DNA of 53,221 bases from Deltaproteobacteria bacterium (lineage in GTDB: Bacteria; Desulfobacterota; GWC2-55-46; DRQE01): positions 1-53,221 of the forward strand of contig DAOVXI010000001.1 of assembly GCA_030636245.1 (NCBI GenBank). Direction: 5' to 3'. Of this stretch, positions 1 to 8,650 are shown piece after piece. The stretch's first letter is position 1; each line of letters begins with the position of its first letter. A program made the translations under genes and the position numbers. Below the pieces are notes generated by a model that was given only the letters and a program-made list of their open reading frames with translations, was not told where the DNA came from and did no database searches.

Positions 1-3000
1 ATCTAAAAGTATCTCTCCTGCGCTCTTTGCCTTGTCAGCGCTTTCAATGCCGGATAACCTGGAAAGGTGGGTAAAGTGCCCTTCTCCGCCCGCTTTATCC
101 AGTGAAATAACGCTTTTTGCGTTATTGTCAACCATTCTTAATCCGCTCTCAAGTTTTCTCAGAAATTCGTAGGAGTCTATCAGCAACTTACCATCACTTT
201 CTTCTATGATATTCTCTTTTACCAACTCTTTTATCGCCTGGCCTGTGTTTTGCCTTCTTATCTTCGGCTTTTCTTTTCCATTCATGAGTAAGAGCGCTTG
301 GGCCATGAACTCTATATCAACTATCCCTCCCCGTCCTGTTTTTATATCAATTCTCTGCGGCCCTTCCTTTGCGATCTCTTTTTCCATCCTGTCTCTTATC
401 CTTAAAAGCTCTGCCTTTTCATCTGTTCCTAAGCCTTTTTCATATATAATTTCTTGTAGTTCTTTTAAGACCCTTTCACCGAGAAGCTTGTCGCCCGAGA
501 CAAACCTTGCGCGTGTCATTGCTTGACGCTCCCAGATCTCAGAGCTTTTCCTGTGATATCTTAGAAAAGCCTCGCTGGATACGACAAGCGCTCCGGCGCT
601 ACCAGAAGGCCTAAGCCTCGCGTCAACCTCGTAAGCCGTTCCATTCCTCGTTCTTACACTTAGGGTGCTTATTATTTTTTGCGCAAGCAGGGCATAATAT
701 TCGTGGTCGACTATCTCTTTTTTGCCCCCTTTCGTGCTGCCGCCTTCCTTATCATAAATAAAGGCAATATCAAGGTCTGAGCCGTATAAGAGCTCTCCGC
801 CTCCGAGCTTTCCAAGACCTACTATGAAAAAACCTTTCTCCTCCGGCTCACCGTATTTTTCCTTAAGCTCTTCCCTTGCAGCAAAGAGCGCTTGCTCTAA
901 ACAGGTCTCGGCAAGAGCTGTCATTTGCTCTGTTATCGTAAAAACGTTTATGCTTCCCATCAGGTCGCAGGAGCCGATGCGGAAGGTCTCAAGGTTCTTG
1001 TACTGTCTTAGAATATTTAATTTGTCCTCATAGTTTTCGGCGCCCTTCATTTTTTTCTCAAGCTCTTTGCTCATTACATCTTTATTCTTAACCGGGGTTT
1101 CGATCTCTTCGGTCAGGAGCAGGTCCAGTCCCTCCGGGCTTTCTATCAGGGTTTGAGACAGGAAGTCGCTTGAGCCGAATATCTTTGATAGGAACCTCAC
1201 AAGCTCCGGGTTTTCTTTGAGCATGGAGTAGATACCGGTCCTGCCGCCGGTGGAAGAGATAAACTTTGAAAAATTATTTAAGGCCATTCGCGGTATCGGT
1301 GATATGATGCAGGAAGAAATGATGAGCGGAGAGAGCTTTTCTATTGCCATCCGTGCAGTTTCGGATATTCTTTTATACTTCATCTTTGAAATCGCACGTA
1401 TCGACGTGAGCACCGCTTCTTTTTCTTCAAAAACACGCATCTTGTCTAGTACCTTAAATGCCTCTTCGTCCGGAAAGTCTTCGCTAAGAAGATCCATCAG
1501 TTCTTTGGTTGATTCTCCCTTGAGCTCTTCTTCGCTTTCATAGAAAAGAGAGTGGTAAATCGAGTGCACGTTCTCAGTTATCTCTTTATATCGTTTTAGA
1601 AATCTATTTGTGCAGCCTTTTTCTTCGCTAAAACCCATCATCTTTGCTATGCGTGCCATGTCTTTATCCTTAACCGGCAAGGCCTGGGTCTGTCTGGCTT
1701 CTATGATCTGGAGCCGGTGCTCAAGGTCTCGAAGAAAACAGTAACTCTGATTAAAAACCAGCTCATCTTCCTTTGATATTAATCCGGCAGCGGTGAGTTT
1801 CTTTATCGCCTCCATTGTGCCGCGCATCCTGAGATCTTTATTCTTTCCGCCGTGGATGATCTGGAGAACCTGCACAAAGAACTCTATCTCCCTGATCCCC
1901 CCACGTCCGAGCTTTACATCCACGGTATCCGGTTTTATCTGCTTTTGGTAAACATCGATCTTTTCCTTCATTTTCTTAAGTTCTTCAATGGCTGTAAAAT
2001 CCAGGTAGCGCCTGAAGACAAAGGGCGTTATCATTTTATGGAACTCTTCTCCCAGCTCCTTGCTGCCGGCAACAGCTCGGGCCTTTATCATGGCGCTTCT
2101 TTCCCAGCTCTGGCCCCAGCTTTCATAGTAGATCTCAAGTGACTGGATCGAGTTTACGAGGTTTCCGCTTTTGCCCTCCGGGCGCAGTTCAAGGTCCACC
2201 CGAAAAACATTTCCAACTTCGGTTGTTTCGTTTATAAGTTTTGTAAATAACTCGGCCAAACGTTTGAAGAACGAGTGGTTGTCTATTTTGCCCGTACCCG
2301 AAGGGTCCTTGCCCGAGGTTTCTCCTTCCGCTCCTTTACATATATATATAAGGTCAATGTCGGATGAGTAGTTCAGCTCCCTGCCTCCGAGTTTTCCAAG
2401 TCCAAGCACCGTGAAGTGCCCTTCTTTTTTGTTCCCGTCCAGGTCCTTATAGTAGGGGGTGCCGTACCTTTCCTTGTTCTTGTGAAGGGAGAACTCGAAA
2501 GCTCTTTCAAGGCAGGCATCTGCCAGGGCCGAGACCTCACCTACTGTTTCTCGTGTGTTGCTTCTCTTTGTCAGGTCGCGAGCGCCGATACGGAGATACT
2601 CTTTGTGTCGATATTGCCTAAGTTCCTTTGAGGCTTTCTCGCTCGTGTCGTCTTGCTTTATAAGCACTTGGAGCGAACGCAGGTGCTCATCGTAAGTAAC
2701 GCTTTTATGCAAGGCGTCTTCAATAAAAAGGTATTTTAGGGTCCCTTTATTTTTTGTGATCTGGGTTGAGAGGTAGTTGGATGAGCCAAGGATAAGAAAT
2801 AGCACGGCCCTTTGTTCTTTATTTTGAATAATGTTTTGAAGCTCCTCGCCGTTGACCCCATCAAGTGCGTGTTCAAAGTTGGTAAGCGCTGAGGTAGCCT
2901 CGGGTGATGTTACGGATAGCTCAAATACATATTTTAATATATTCTCGTTTACTCTGTTTTTTAGTCTTTTAAGGCTCTTAAGCGTTGAGTCGGGATCAAA

Positions 3001-3078
3001 TACCCCCAAAGCACTCAGCTTCTCTTCCGCCGCGGCCGGGTCCATATCTATAAGCTCTATGACATTATGTTCTTTCAT
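1..3078 (-). CDS. glnE: Bifunctional glutamine synthetase adenylyltransferase/adenylyl-removing enzyme (C-terminus cut by window edge)
   Basis: Controls glutamine synthetase by adding or removing AMP in response to nitrogen status (family knowledge). Reading the minus strand from ATG at 3078 gives an open frame to the window edge, about 1026 codons. Two nucleotidyltransferase cores are visible: an N-terminal one with KLGGRELNYSSDIDLIYI and a C-terminal one with KLGGGELLYGSDLDIAFIYD. Each is followed by a helical GlnD-like region with the GRGGIREIEF or GRGGIVDIEF motif. This is the GlnE order: deadenylylase first, adenylylase second. At 1026+ residues it is already longer than the 946-residue E. 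coli enzyme, so only a short C-terminal piece should be missing. The many short plus-strand frames across this stretch are antisense shadows. Confidence 0.95.
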   Translation of the reverse strand, partial: MKEHNVIELIDMDPAAAEEKLSALGVFDPDSTLKSLKRLKNRVNENILKYVFELSVTSPEATSALTNFEHALDGVNGEELQNIIQNKEQRAVLFLILGSSNYLSTQITKNKGTLKYLFIEDALHKSVTYDEHLRSLQVLIKQDDTSEKASKELRQYRHKEYLRIGARDLTKRSNTRETVGEVSALADACLERAFEFSLHKNKERYGTPYYKDLDGNKKEGHFTVLGLGKLGGRELNYSSDIDLIYICKGAEGETSGKDPSGTGKIDNHSFFKRLAELFTKLINETTEVGNVFRVDLELRPEGKSGNLVNSIQSLEIYYESWGQSWERSAMIKARAVAGSKELGEEFHKMITPFVFRRYLDFTAIEELKKMKEKIDVYQKQIKPDTVDVKLGRGGIREIEFFVQVLQIIHGGKNKDLRMRGTMEAIKKLTAAGLISKEDELVFNQSYCFLRDLEHRLQIIEARQTQALPVKDKDMARIAKMMGFSEEKGCTNRFLKRYKEITENVHSIYHSLFYESEEELKGESTKELMDLLSEDFPDEEAFKVLDKMRVFEEKEAVLTSIRAISKMKYKRISETARMAIEKLSPLIISSCIISPIPRMALNNFSKFISSTGGRTGIYSMLKENPELVRFLSKIFGSSDFLSQTLIESPEGLDLLLTEEIETPVKNKDVMSKELEKKMKGAENYEDKLNILRQYKNLETFRIGSCDLMGSINVFTITEQMTALAETCLEQALFAAREELKEKYGEPEEKGFFIVGLGKLGGGELLYGSDLDIAFIYDKEGGSTKGGKKEIVDHEYYALLAQKIISTLSVRTRNGTAYEVDARLRPSGSAGALVVSSEAFLRYHRKSSEIWERQAMTRARFVSGDKLLGERVLKELQEIIYEKGLGTDEKAELLRIRDRMEKEIAKEGPQRIDIKTGRGGIVDIEFMAQALLLMNGKEKPKIRRQNTGQAIKELVKENIIEESDGKLLIDSYEFLRKLESGLRMVDNNAKSVISLDKAGGEGHFTHLSRLSGIESADKAKSAGEILLD

Positions 3079-3155
3079 TATTATTAATATATCACTTAAG
3101 AAGCTATTCGGGCAAATCTCTTTTTTTGTTTGGGGGTATAAAAGATATGGGAAAA

Positions 3156-3230
3156 TGGTGGGCGGTACTGGGTTCGAACCAGTGGCTTCCACCGTGTGAA
3201 GGTGACACTCTACCGCTGAGTTAACCGCCC
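3156..3230 (-). tRNA. tRNA-Val (anticodon CAC)
   Basis: On the minus strand a complete cloverleaf can be folded. The 7-bp acceptor stem pairs GGGCGGT with ACCGCCC, the D-arm contains CTCAGCGGTAGAG, and the anticodon loop TTCACAC gives anticodon CAC for codon GTG. The T-loop has the standard GGTTCGAACC. The 3' CCA is encoded (3156-3158). It lies 77 bp upstream of glnE on the same strand and has its own promoter-like sequence just upstream. Confidence 0.95.
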
Positions 3231-3254
3231 CTGTGCAGCTCTGCTGCCAGTAAA

Positions 3255-3283
3255 ATAATATAAGAAGTAGTTGTGAGTGTCAA
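3255..3283 (-). promoter_or_regulatory. Sigma70-type promoter for tRNA-Val
   Basis: On the minus strand TTGACA (3278-3283) is separated by 17 nt from TATTAT (3255-3260). This is a near-consensus promoter whose expected start lies about 18 nt upstream of the tRNA 5' end at 3230. Confidence 0.65.
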
Positions 3284-3300
3284 GCACACATACGGCCTCG

Positions 3301-3329
3301 TTGCGAAACTTTATACGTGATGATATAAT
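3301..3329 (+). promoter_or_regulatory. Sigma70-type promoter placing +1 at the ruvX start codon
   Basis: TTGCGA (3301-3306), a 17-nt spacer and a consensus TATAAT (3324-3329). Transcription would begin about 7 nt after the -10 box, at or within a base or two of the GTG at 3336. No Shine-Dalgarno sequence lies between. Confidence 0.55.
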
Positions 3330-3335
3330 ACCAAA

Positions 3336-3758
3336 GTGAAGTATCTGGGAATAGACCTTGGGAAGAAAAGGATCGGCATCGCCTTAAGTGACGATAGCGG
3401 TATTATAGCAGAGCCGTATATACAAATAGAACGGCGCTCAACAAACAGCGCCGTAGACGAGATCTTTGAGATCGTAAAAGAAAAAGAGGTCAACAGGATC
3501 GTTATTGGTCTGCCGCTTCTGGAGGATGGCAATGAGGGCTCCATGGCAAAGGATGTTCTAAAATTTAAGGAAGTACTCGAGACAAGGTGCGGCCTTCATG
3601 TTACCACCTGGGATGAGCGCTTTTCGACAAAGGCTGTTACAAGGGTTCTTATTGACGCGGATGTAAGCAGGAAAAAAAGAAAGAACTCGGTGGATAAACT
3701 TTCAGCTTCGTTTATACTTCAGGGATATCTCGACTATATAAAAAATGATCAAGCGTAA
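3336..3758 (+). CDS. ruvX: Putative pre-16S rRNA nuclease / Holliday junction resolvase-like YqgF
   Basis: RNase H-fold protein of the YqgF/RuvX family, implicated in 16S rRNA 5' end maturation and proposed as a resolvase. The 140-aa length matches the family. The N-terminal GIDLGKKRIGIA supplies the first catalytic Asp, VIGLPLLEDGNEG is the family's GLP motif with a degenerate tail, and TTWDERFSTKAV plus the C-terminal DKLSASFILQGYLD carry the remaining acidic positions. The start is GTG with no ribosome-binding site and may be read from a leaderless mRNA. Its last 14 bases overlap mltG, a pairing common in bacteria. Confidence 0.9.
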   Translation: MKYLGIDLGKKRIGIALSDDSGIIAEPYIQIERRSTNSAVDEIFEIVKEKEVNRIVIGLPLLEDGNEGSMAKDVLKFKEVLETRCGLHVTTWDERFSTKAVTRVLIDADVSRKKRKNSVDKLSASFILQGYLDYIKNDQA

Positions 3759-4773
3759 AACAATAGAAAAAATATTTTTGCTGACCACAACCATTGCGAT
3801 CCTTTTGGTCATGCATCTTCATAAACTCATGTACCTTCCGGCAGACCCGGCAGGGGCCCCTGTTATTGTTATGATTGAACGCGGGGACGCGTTTTCAACG
3901 ATAACGCAGAGGCTCTTTAAAAAAGGTGTTATTAATGACAAAAAAGGTTTTAAGCTCGCAGGCCTGATCAAGGGCGCCCATTCAAAGTTAAAGGTCGGTG
4001 CTTACGACCTCAGCTCCTCCATGACACCGGTTGAGATATTAAATGTTCTGGTAAGCGGAAAAACAAAGAAACATCGTGTAACCTTTCCCGAGGGTTATAC
4101 GATATGGGATATGGCGGCGCTGCTCTTAAATAAAAAATTACTTGATGAGCAAGGGAGCAAGAAGTTCATAAACCTCGCGATGGACCCAATTTTCTCAAAG
4201 GGGCTTGGCGTGGAAGGCGGCACCCTTGAAGGATTTCTTTTTCCAGATACATATGACTTTAATTATGGTGTTTCGGTAGAGGAAATTCTCAGGATACTGG
4301 TCTCACGCTTTAACGAGATCTACGATAAGGAGCTACGCTACCTCGAGCTGCCGCGCGGCTTTACCATAGGCGATATAGTAACGCTTGCATCTATTGTTCA
4401 GAAGGAGACGGGTGTGGTTGAGGAGATGGCGCTCATCTCCTCGGTTTTCCATAATAGACTTTTAAAGGGCTACAGGCTTCAAAGCGACCCGACGATAATT
4501 TACGGCATTATGCGTATCAGAGAGTTCAACGGGAACCTCACCAGAAAGGATCTTAAGGAAAAGACAGCTTATAATACCTATGTGATCTATGGGTTGCCCC
4601 CGGGTCCTGTGGCTAACCCCGGTAAGGACGCATTAATAGCCGCGTATCGTCCCGCAAATGAGAACTATCTGTACTTTGTCTCGAAGAATGATGGAACCCA
4701 TAAGTTCTCAAAGAACTTGGCGGAACATAATAAAGCCGTGCGGTTTTATCAAAAGGAATATTTTAGGAAGTAA
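3745..4773 (+). CDS. mltG: Endolytic murein transglycosylase MltG
   Basis: Inner-membrane lytic transglycosylase that cleaves nascent glycan strands and is thought to end peptidoglycan polymerisation (family knowledge). The 342 aa include one N-terminal membrane helix (about residues 9-26), a LysM-like region, then the YceG core with LEGFLFPDTYDF and VQKETG. E221 in the latter corresponds to the catalytic glutamate. The C-terminal YGLPPGPVANPG and HKFSKNLAEHN blocks are diagnostic. It overlaps ruvX and must share its transcript. It converges on apbE with only 18 bp between stop codons and no clear terminator. Confidence 0.95.
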   Translation: MIKRKTIEKIFLLTTTIAILLVMHLHKLMYLPADPAGAPVIVMIERGDAFSTITQRLFKKGVINDKKGFKLAGLIKGAHSKLKVGAYDLSSSMTPVEILNVLVSGKTKKHRVTFPEGYTIWDMAALLLNKKLLDEQGSKKFINLAMDPIFSKGLGVEGGTLEGFLFPDTYDFNYGVSVEEILRILVSRFNEIYDKELRYLELPRGFTIGDIVTLASIVQKETGVVEEMALISSVFHNRLLKGYRLQSDPTIIYGIMRIREFNGNLTRKDLKEKTAYNTYVIYGLPPGPVANPGKDALIAAYRPANENYLYFVSKNDGTHKFSKNLAEHNKAVRFYQKEYFRK

Positions 4774-4791
4774 AGCGACTGGTATCTTTTC

Positions 4792-5880
4792 TTATTTCTT
4801 TTTCTCTACACCGTATGGTGTGTACTTTTCTTTTAACCCGCTTGAGAGGTGAACCTTTTTTTTATCGTCAATAACCAAGCCCTCTACCTTGTCTAATCTT
4901 TCAATTAGTTTTATGCTTTTTTTTGCTCCAAGGACAAAAACAGCCGTGCTCACAGCGTCAGCAAGTGTCGGGTCACTGCTTATAATGGTTACCCCCATAG
5001 TGCCTAAAGCCGGGTAGCCTGTTGCCGGGTCTATTATGTGATGGTATCTTTTGCCCTCGAGCTCAAAGAATCTTTCGTAGTCACCCGAGGAGGCAACAGC
5101 CCCTCCGTCTATTAGTATGGTGCCTGTTATTCCTCTTTTGCTTCTCGGGTCCTGAACCCCAACGGTAAACGGCTCCGCATGTGTTGGGTCTTTATAAAGG
5201 GTCATGTCTCCACCGGCTTTTATTATCGCCCAGTCTACATCGTTTGCTTTTAAGACCTCAAGTGCCCTCTTAACGATGTATCCTTTTGCCACGCCACCGA
5301 GGTTCAACCTCATGCCTTTTTCCATGGAGACGGTGCCTTTTTCTTCATTTACCGTGATCTTCTTATATCCTATGTTTTTCTTGCCTTCTTTGATCTCGCT
5401 CTCGGTAGGCGGGGTTTTTTCTTCATCACTGTTTATGTTCCAGAGCTTTATTAGAGGGCCGGCACTTGGGTCAAAGGCTCCTCCTGAAAGTTCCGCGATC
5501 CTGAGCGCTACTTTTAAGACCTCCATGGTTTCTTTGCTAACCAAGACCTCTTTAACGCCAGAGTTTATCCTGGATACATCACTCTCTTTTTTGTAGCTAC
5601 TCAGGATGTTTTCAAGACGCTCTATTTCCAGAAATGCTTTTTCGGCAACCTCGCGAGCCTCCGCCTCGCTTAGCTTCTCCGTGCCCACGGCAATCTGTAC
5701 GAGGGTTCCCATGAGGATCTTGCTGGATGTGGCGGAATTGTTGTCTTTTCTTAGATCAAGGGAGATAAGGTAGCCGCCACAGATAAGCAAGACAGTGGCA
5801 ATGACAATGTAAATGGTTATTTGTTTGCGGTTTGAATGTTCGCTGTGAGCGGTGACGTAGGGCTTTTTACTGCTCTCCAT
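4792..5880 (-). CDS. apbE: FAD:protein FMN transferase (ApbE family)
   Basis: Transfers FMN from FAD onto threonine of target flavoproteins such as Rnf or Nqr subunits, on the outer face of the inner membrane. The protein has 362 aa with a single N-terminal membrane segment (about residues 22-42), so it is anchored rather than a lipoprotein. Family blocks seen are MGTLVQIAV, GGAFDPSAGPLIKLW, LNLGGVAKGYIVKRAL, AVASSGDYERFF, HHIIDPATGYP and the metal/FAD site LADAVSTAVFVLG. No Rnf or Nqr genes lie in this window, so its partner is elsewhere. It is followed downstream by nothing on its strand before convergent mltG. Confidence 0.93.
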   Translation of the reverse strand: MESSKKPYVTAHSEHSNRKQITIYIVIATVLLICGGYLISLDLRKDNNSATSSKILMGTLVQIAVGTEKLSEAEAREVAEKAFLEIERLENILSSYKKESDVSRINSGVKEVLVSKETMEVLKVALRIAELSGGAFDPSAGPLIKLWNINSDEEKTPPTESEIKEGKKNIGYKKITVNEEKGTVSMEKGMRLNLGGVAKGYIVKRALEVLKANDVDWAIIKAGGDMTLYKDPTHAEPFTVGVQDPRSKRGITGTILIDGGAVASSGDYERFFELEGKRYHHIIDPATGYPALGTMGVTIISSDPTLADAVSTAVFVLGAKKSIKLIERLDKVEGLVIDDKKKVHLSSGLKEKYTPYGVEKKK

Positions 5881-5947
5881 TTGTTATTCCTGTTTGAGTG
5901 TTTAGTGGGTGCGGCGGGGTTGTATTAATGCGTAGTATTTATGGTGC

Positions 5948-6598
5948 TCAAAACTCTTCGTCATCTGCCTCTGATTTGTCCAGCATGCCGACAGGGGTCT
6001 CTTCTCTTCTGGCGGCGCCCCCGGTTCTTTCGGATTTGCTCTTACAGTCAACACAGAGGTTTGTGAAAGGAAGTGCCATGAGCCTGCTTTGACCGATCGG
6101 TTCACCGCAGTCATCACAATGTCCGTAGTCTTTGTCCGCAAGGTGCTCAAGCGCCTCTTCTATCTCGATTAGTCGATTGCGCTCCCTGTCCCCAAGCGTC
6201 AGTGTCAGCTCCCGCTCTCTTTCACTGCTTGCTATATCATATATATCGCCCATTTCGAACTTGCCTTCAGTGCTTTCGTTCTTGATCTTGTTTGACAGCT
6301 CTCCGAGGATACGCTTTTTATCTTCAAGCAGTTTACTCTTAAGCTGTTTTATGAAGGCGGCTTTGCCAAGGGGTTTTTGCTGGCTGATGTTGGATGGTGT
6401 AGACACTGCTTTTTTAACGGTCATCTTTTTAGGTGCCGCTTTTTTTGGAGCAGACTTCCGCGCTACAGCTTTTTTGCTTACGGTGGTTTTCTTTTTAACG
6501 CCTGTTGATTTCGTTTTTGCGGCCGTAGAGGTTTTTTTCTTAACAGCCGGCTTCTTTGCGCCGCTAACAGGCTTTTTCTTTGTAATTTTTTTAGTCAT
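5948..6598 (-). CDS. DksA/TraR-type zinc-finger protein with lysine-rich histone-H1-like N-terminal tail
   Basis: The C-terminal half (about residues 78-190) is a DksA-type coiled coil and zinc finger. GDIYDIASSERE holds the DxxDxA tip motif that DksA inserts in the RNA polymerase secondary channel. The finger is C-D-D-C, then 17 residues, then C-V-D-C. The first ~75 residues are almost entirely Lys, Ala, Thr, Ser and Pro in KKxA/KKPA-like steps, resembling eukaryotic histone H1 tails or bacterial H1-like proteins; standard DksA (about 150 aa) lacks this. The tail probably binds nucleic acid (inference). The C-terminus after the finger is acidic and ends EADDEEF. It sits upstream of apbE and divergent from mnmG. 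Confidence 0.85.
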   Translation of the reverse strand: MTKKITKKKPVSGAKKPAVKKKTSTAAKTKSTGVKKKTTVSKKAVARKSAPKKAAPKKMTVKKAVSTPSNISQQKPLGKAAFIKQLKSKLLEDKKRILGELSNKIKNESTEGKFEMGDIYDIASSERERELTLTLGDRERNRLIEIEEALEHLADKDYGHCDDCGEPIGQSRLMALPFTNLCVDCKSKSERTGGAARREETPVGMLDKSEADDEEF

Positions 6599-6677
6599 GA
6601 GCTAAGAAGTATACAATATTTTTCGTTTTTGTCAAAGCAAAATATTGTGTATCGATCGATATTTATTAATGTGTGGT

Positions 6678-6705
6678 TTGACATCTCAAGCCATTGTAAT
6701 ATAAA
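6678..6705 (+). promoter_or_regulatory. Sigma70-type promoter for mnmG-rsmG
   Basis: Consensus TTGACA (6678-6683), a 16-nt spacer and TATAAA (6700-6705); TAAAAT two bases further on is an alternative -10. It lies about 30 nt upstream of the mnmG start region. Confidence 0.55.
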
Positions 6706-6733
6706 ATAAAGACTTTCCATTACCTCAGGAGAG

Positions 6734-8650
6734 ATGATAGTGAAGAGCACAAACAATAAATATGACATAATTGTAGTTGGCGCGGGCCATGCAGGCATTG
6801 AGGCTGCGCTTGCCGCCTCCAGGCTTGGCCAAAGATGTTGCGTTCTTACCATCTCTACCGCGACGATCGGGGAGATGTCCTGCAACCCTGCGATAGGTGG
6901 CGTTGCCAAGGGTCATCTGGTAAAGGAGATCGACGCACTTGGAGGGATGATGGCACAAGCCATAGATGCCACAGCCATACAGTTCCGTACCCTTAACCAG
7001 AGCAAAGGTCCTGCCGTTAGAAGTTCGCGGGCGCAGGCTGATCGACACGCTTATAGCGCCTACATGAGAGATGTTATTTTAGGAGACCCCAATATTGAGG
7101 TTGTTGAGGGTGTAGCAGCTTCAATTTTAACTGAAACGCACGATAAAGTGCCTGAAGTTGTTGGTTTACTCCTCGAAAACGACATTAAGTTGTATTCCAG
7201 AGCTGTTATTGTTACAACCGGCACTTTTTTAAGTGCTCTCATGCATACCGGTGATAAAACTACAGCCGGGGGCAGGGTCGGAGAGAGGGATGGCGGAGAT
7301 CTATCAAAAAGTCTTAAAGATCTAGGACTTACGCTCGGTAGGCTCAAAACCGGAACGCCGGCAAGGCTAAAAAGATCTACAATTGATTTTAGTAAAATGG
7401 AGGAGCAGGCGGGAGATCAACCAATAAAACCCTTTTCTTTTGTAAGCCAGCCAATTGAAAGGGAGCAGACAAGTTGCCACATAACCTATACAAATGAGTT
7501 AACTCACCGTATTATAAGCGAAAATATGGAGCGCTCCCCTCTTTACAGCGGAAAGATAAAGGGGATAGGACCAAGGTATTGCCCCTCAATAGAGGATAAA
7601 ATAGTTAAATTTCCCGATAGGTTACGTCACCAGATATTTATCGAGCCCGAGAGCCTTACAACAGACCATATATATCCCAATGGCCTCTCGACAAGCATGC
7701 CGGAGGATGTTCAGTTAAAATTCCTTAGAAGTATTAAGGGGTTAGAAGAAGTCGAGGTGGTTTGTTACGGATATGCCGTTGAGTATGACTATGTAGACCC
7801 CGTGGAGTTGTCCCCAACCCTTGAAACAAAGAAGGTCAGCGGCCTCTACACAGCGGGTCAGATAAACGGCACCTCCGGTTACGAGGAGGCCGCTAGCCAG
7901 GGTCTTATTGCCGGAGCAAATGCCGGGCTTAAGTTACTCGGCAAGCCCCCTCTGATACTTAAGAGATCGGATGCCTATATAGGTGTGCTCATTGACGACC
8001 TTGTGACAAAGGGCACTAAAGAGCCATATAGGCTCTTTACCTCGCGGGCTGAGTACAGGCTACTTCTGCGTGAGGATAATGCCGATAGGCGGCTAAGAGA
8101 CAGGGCTTATGCTTGCGGGCTAATAGATGATGAGGTCTATGAAAAGTATCTTCAAAAAAAGAAAAGCATAGAAGAAGGCATAGAGAGGCTCGCCTCTTTA
8201 AAGGTGCTGCCTACAAAAAAATTCTGTGAGAAGGTAGAGGCAAAGGGGCTTGGGACGGTAAAGAAGCAGACAACCTTAAAGGAGCTTTTGAGGCGACCGG
8301 AGGCAAGTATCGGAAAAATTATTGAGTTGGCAGAGGAGCTTGGCTACGATAATATGATATTTAGCGATGAGGTTGCAAACTCCATAGAGATTGAGGTAAA
8401 GTATGAAGGCTACATTGCCAGGCAGCTGGAGGAGATAGGAAGACACAAAAAAACAGAGGAAACGCTTATTCCGGATGGTTTTTCATTTGATGGGGTGCCG
8501 GGGCTTTCTCGTGAGGTTGTTGAAAAGCTATCAAACGTGCGGCCGCTCTGTATAGCCCAGGCAGGTAGAATTCCCGGCGTAACACCGGCCGCCATAAGTA
8601 TGCTCATGGTAATATTAAAAAAACAAGAAGGAGGCACGATAAATGGATAG
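6734..8650 (+). CDS. mnmG: tRNA uridine-5-carboxymethylaminomethyl(34) synthesis enzyme MnmG (GidA)
   Basis: FAD-dependent subunit of the MnmE-MnmG complex that modifies the wobble uridine of certain tRNAs. The 638 aa match the family. DIIVVGAGHAGIEAA is the FAD-binding Rossmann motif, followed by MSCNPAIGGVAKGHLVKEIDALGG, GRLKTGTPAR, the LTTDHIYPNGLSTSMP stretch and LYTAGQINGTSGYEEAASQGL. The AGGAG at 6727-6731 is only 2 nt from the ATG at 6734 but 8 nt from an in-frame GTG at 6740, so the true start may be 6740 (636 aa). It overlaps rsmG by 8 bases. Confidence 0.97.
   Translation: MIVKSTNNKYDIIVVGAGHAGIEAALAASRLGQRCCVLTISTATIGEMSCNPAIGGVAKGHLVKEIDALGGMMAQAIDATAIQFRTLNQSKGPAVRSSRAQADRHAYSAYMRDVILGDPNIEVVEGVAASILTETHDKVPEVVGLLLENDIKLYSRAVIVTTGTFLSALMHTGDKTTAGGRVGERDGGDLSKSLKDLGLTLGRLKTGTPARLKRSTIDFSKMEEQAGDQPIKPFSFVSQPIEREQTSCHITYTNELTHRIISENMERSPLYSGKIKGIGPRYCPSIEDKIVKFPDRLRHQIFIEPESLTTDHIYPNGLSTSMPEDVQLKFLRSIKGLEEVEVVCYGYAVEYDYVDPVELSPTLETKKVSGLYTAGQINGTSGYEEAASQGLIAGANAGLKLLGKPPLILKRSDAYIGVLIDDLVTKGTKEPYRLFTSRAEYRLLLREDNADRRLRDRAYACGLIDDEVYEKYLQKKKSIEEGIERLASLKVLPTKKFCEKVEAKGLGTVKKQTTLKELLRRPEASIGKIIELAEELGYDNMIFSDEVANSIEIEVKYEGYIARQLEEIGRHKKTEETLIPDGFSFDGVPGLSREVVEKLSNVRPLCIAQAGRIPGVTPAAISMLMVILKKQEGGTING

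Noticed and set aside
206..2631. Series of plus-strand open frames
   Set aside because: They lie opposite glnE, whose minus-strand frame is continuous and strongly conserved; translations are low-complexity and lack ribosome-binding sites.
5204..5596. Plus-strand 130-codon frame
   Set aside because: It is antisense to the conserved core of apbE and has no recognisable domain.
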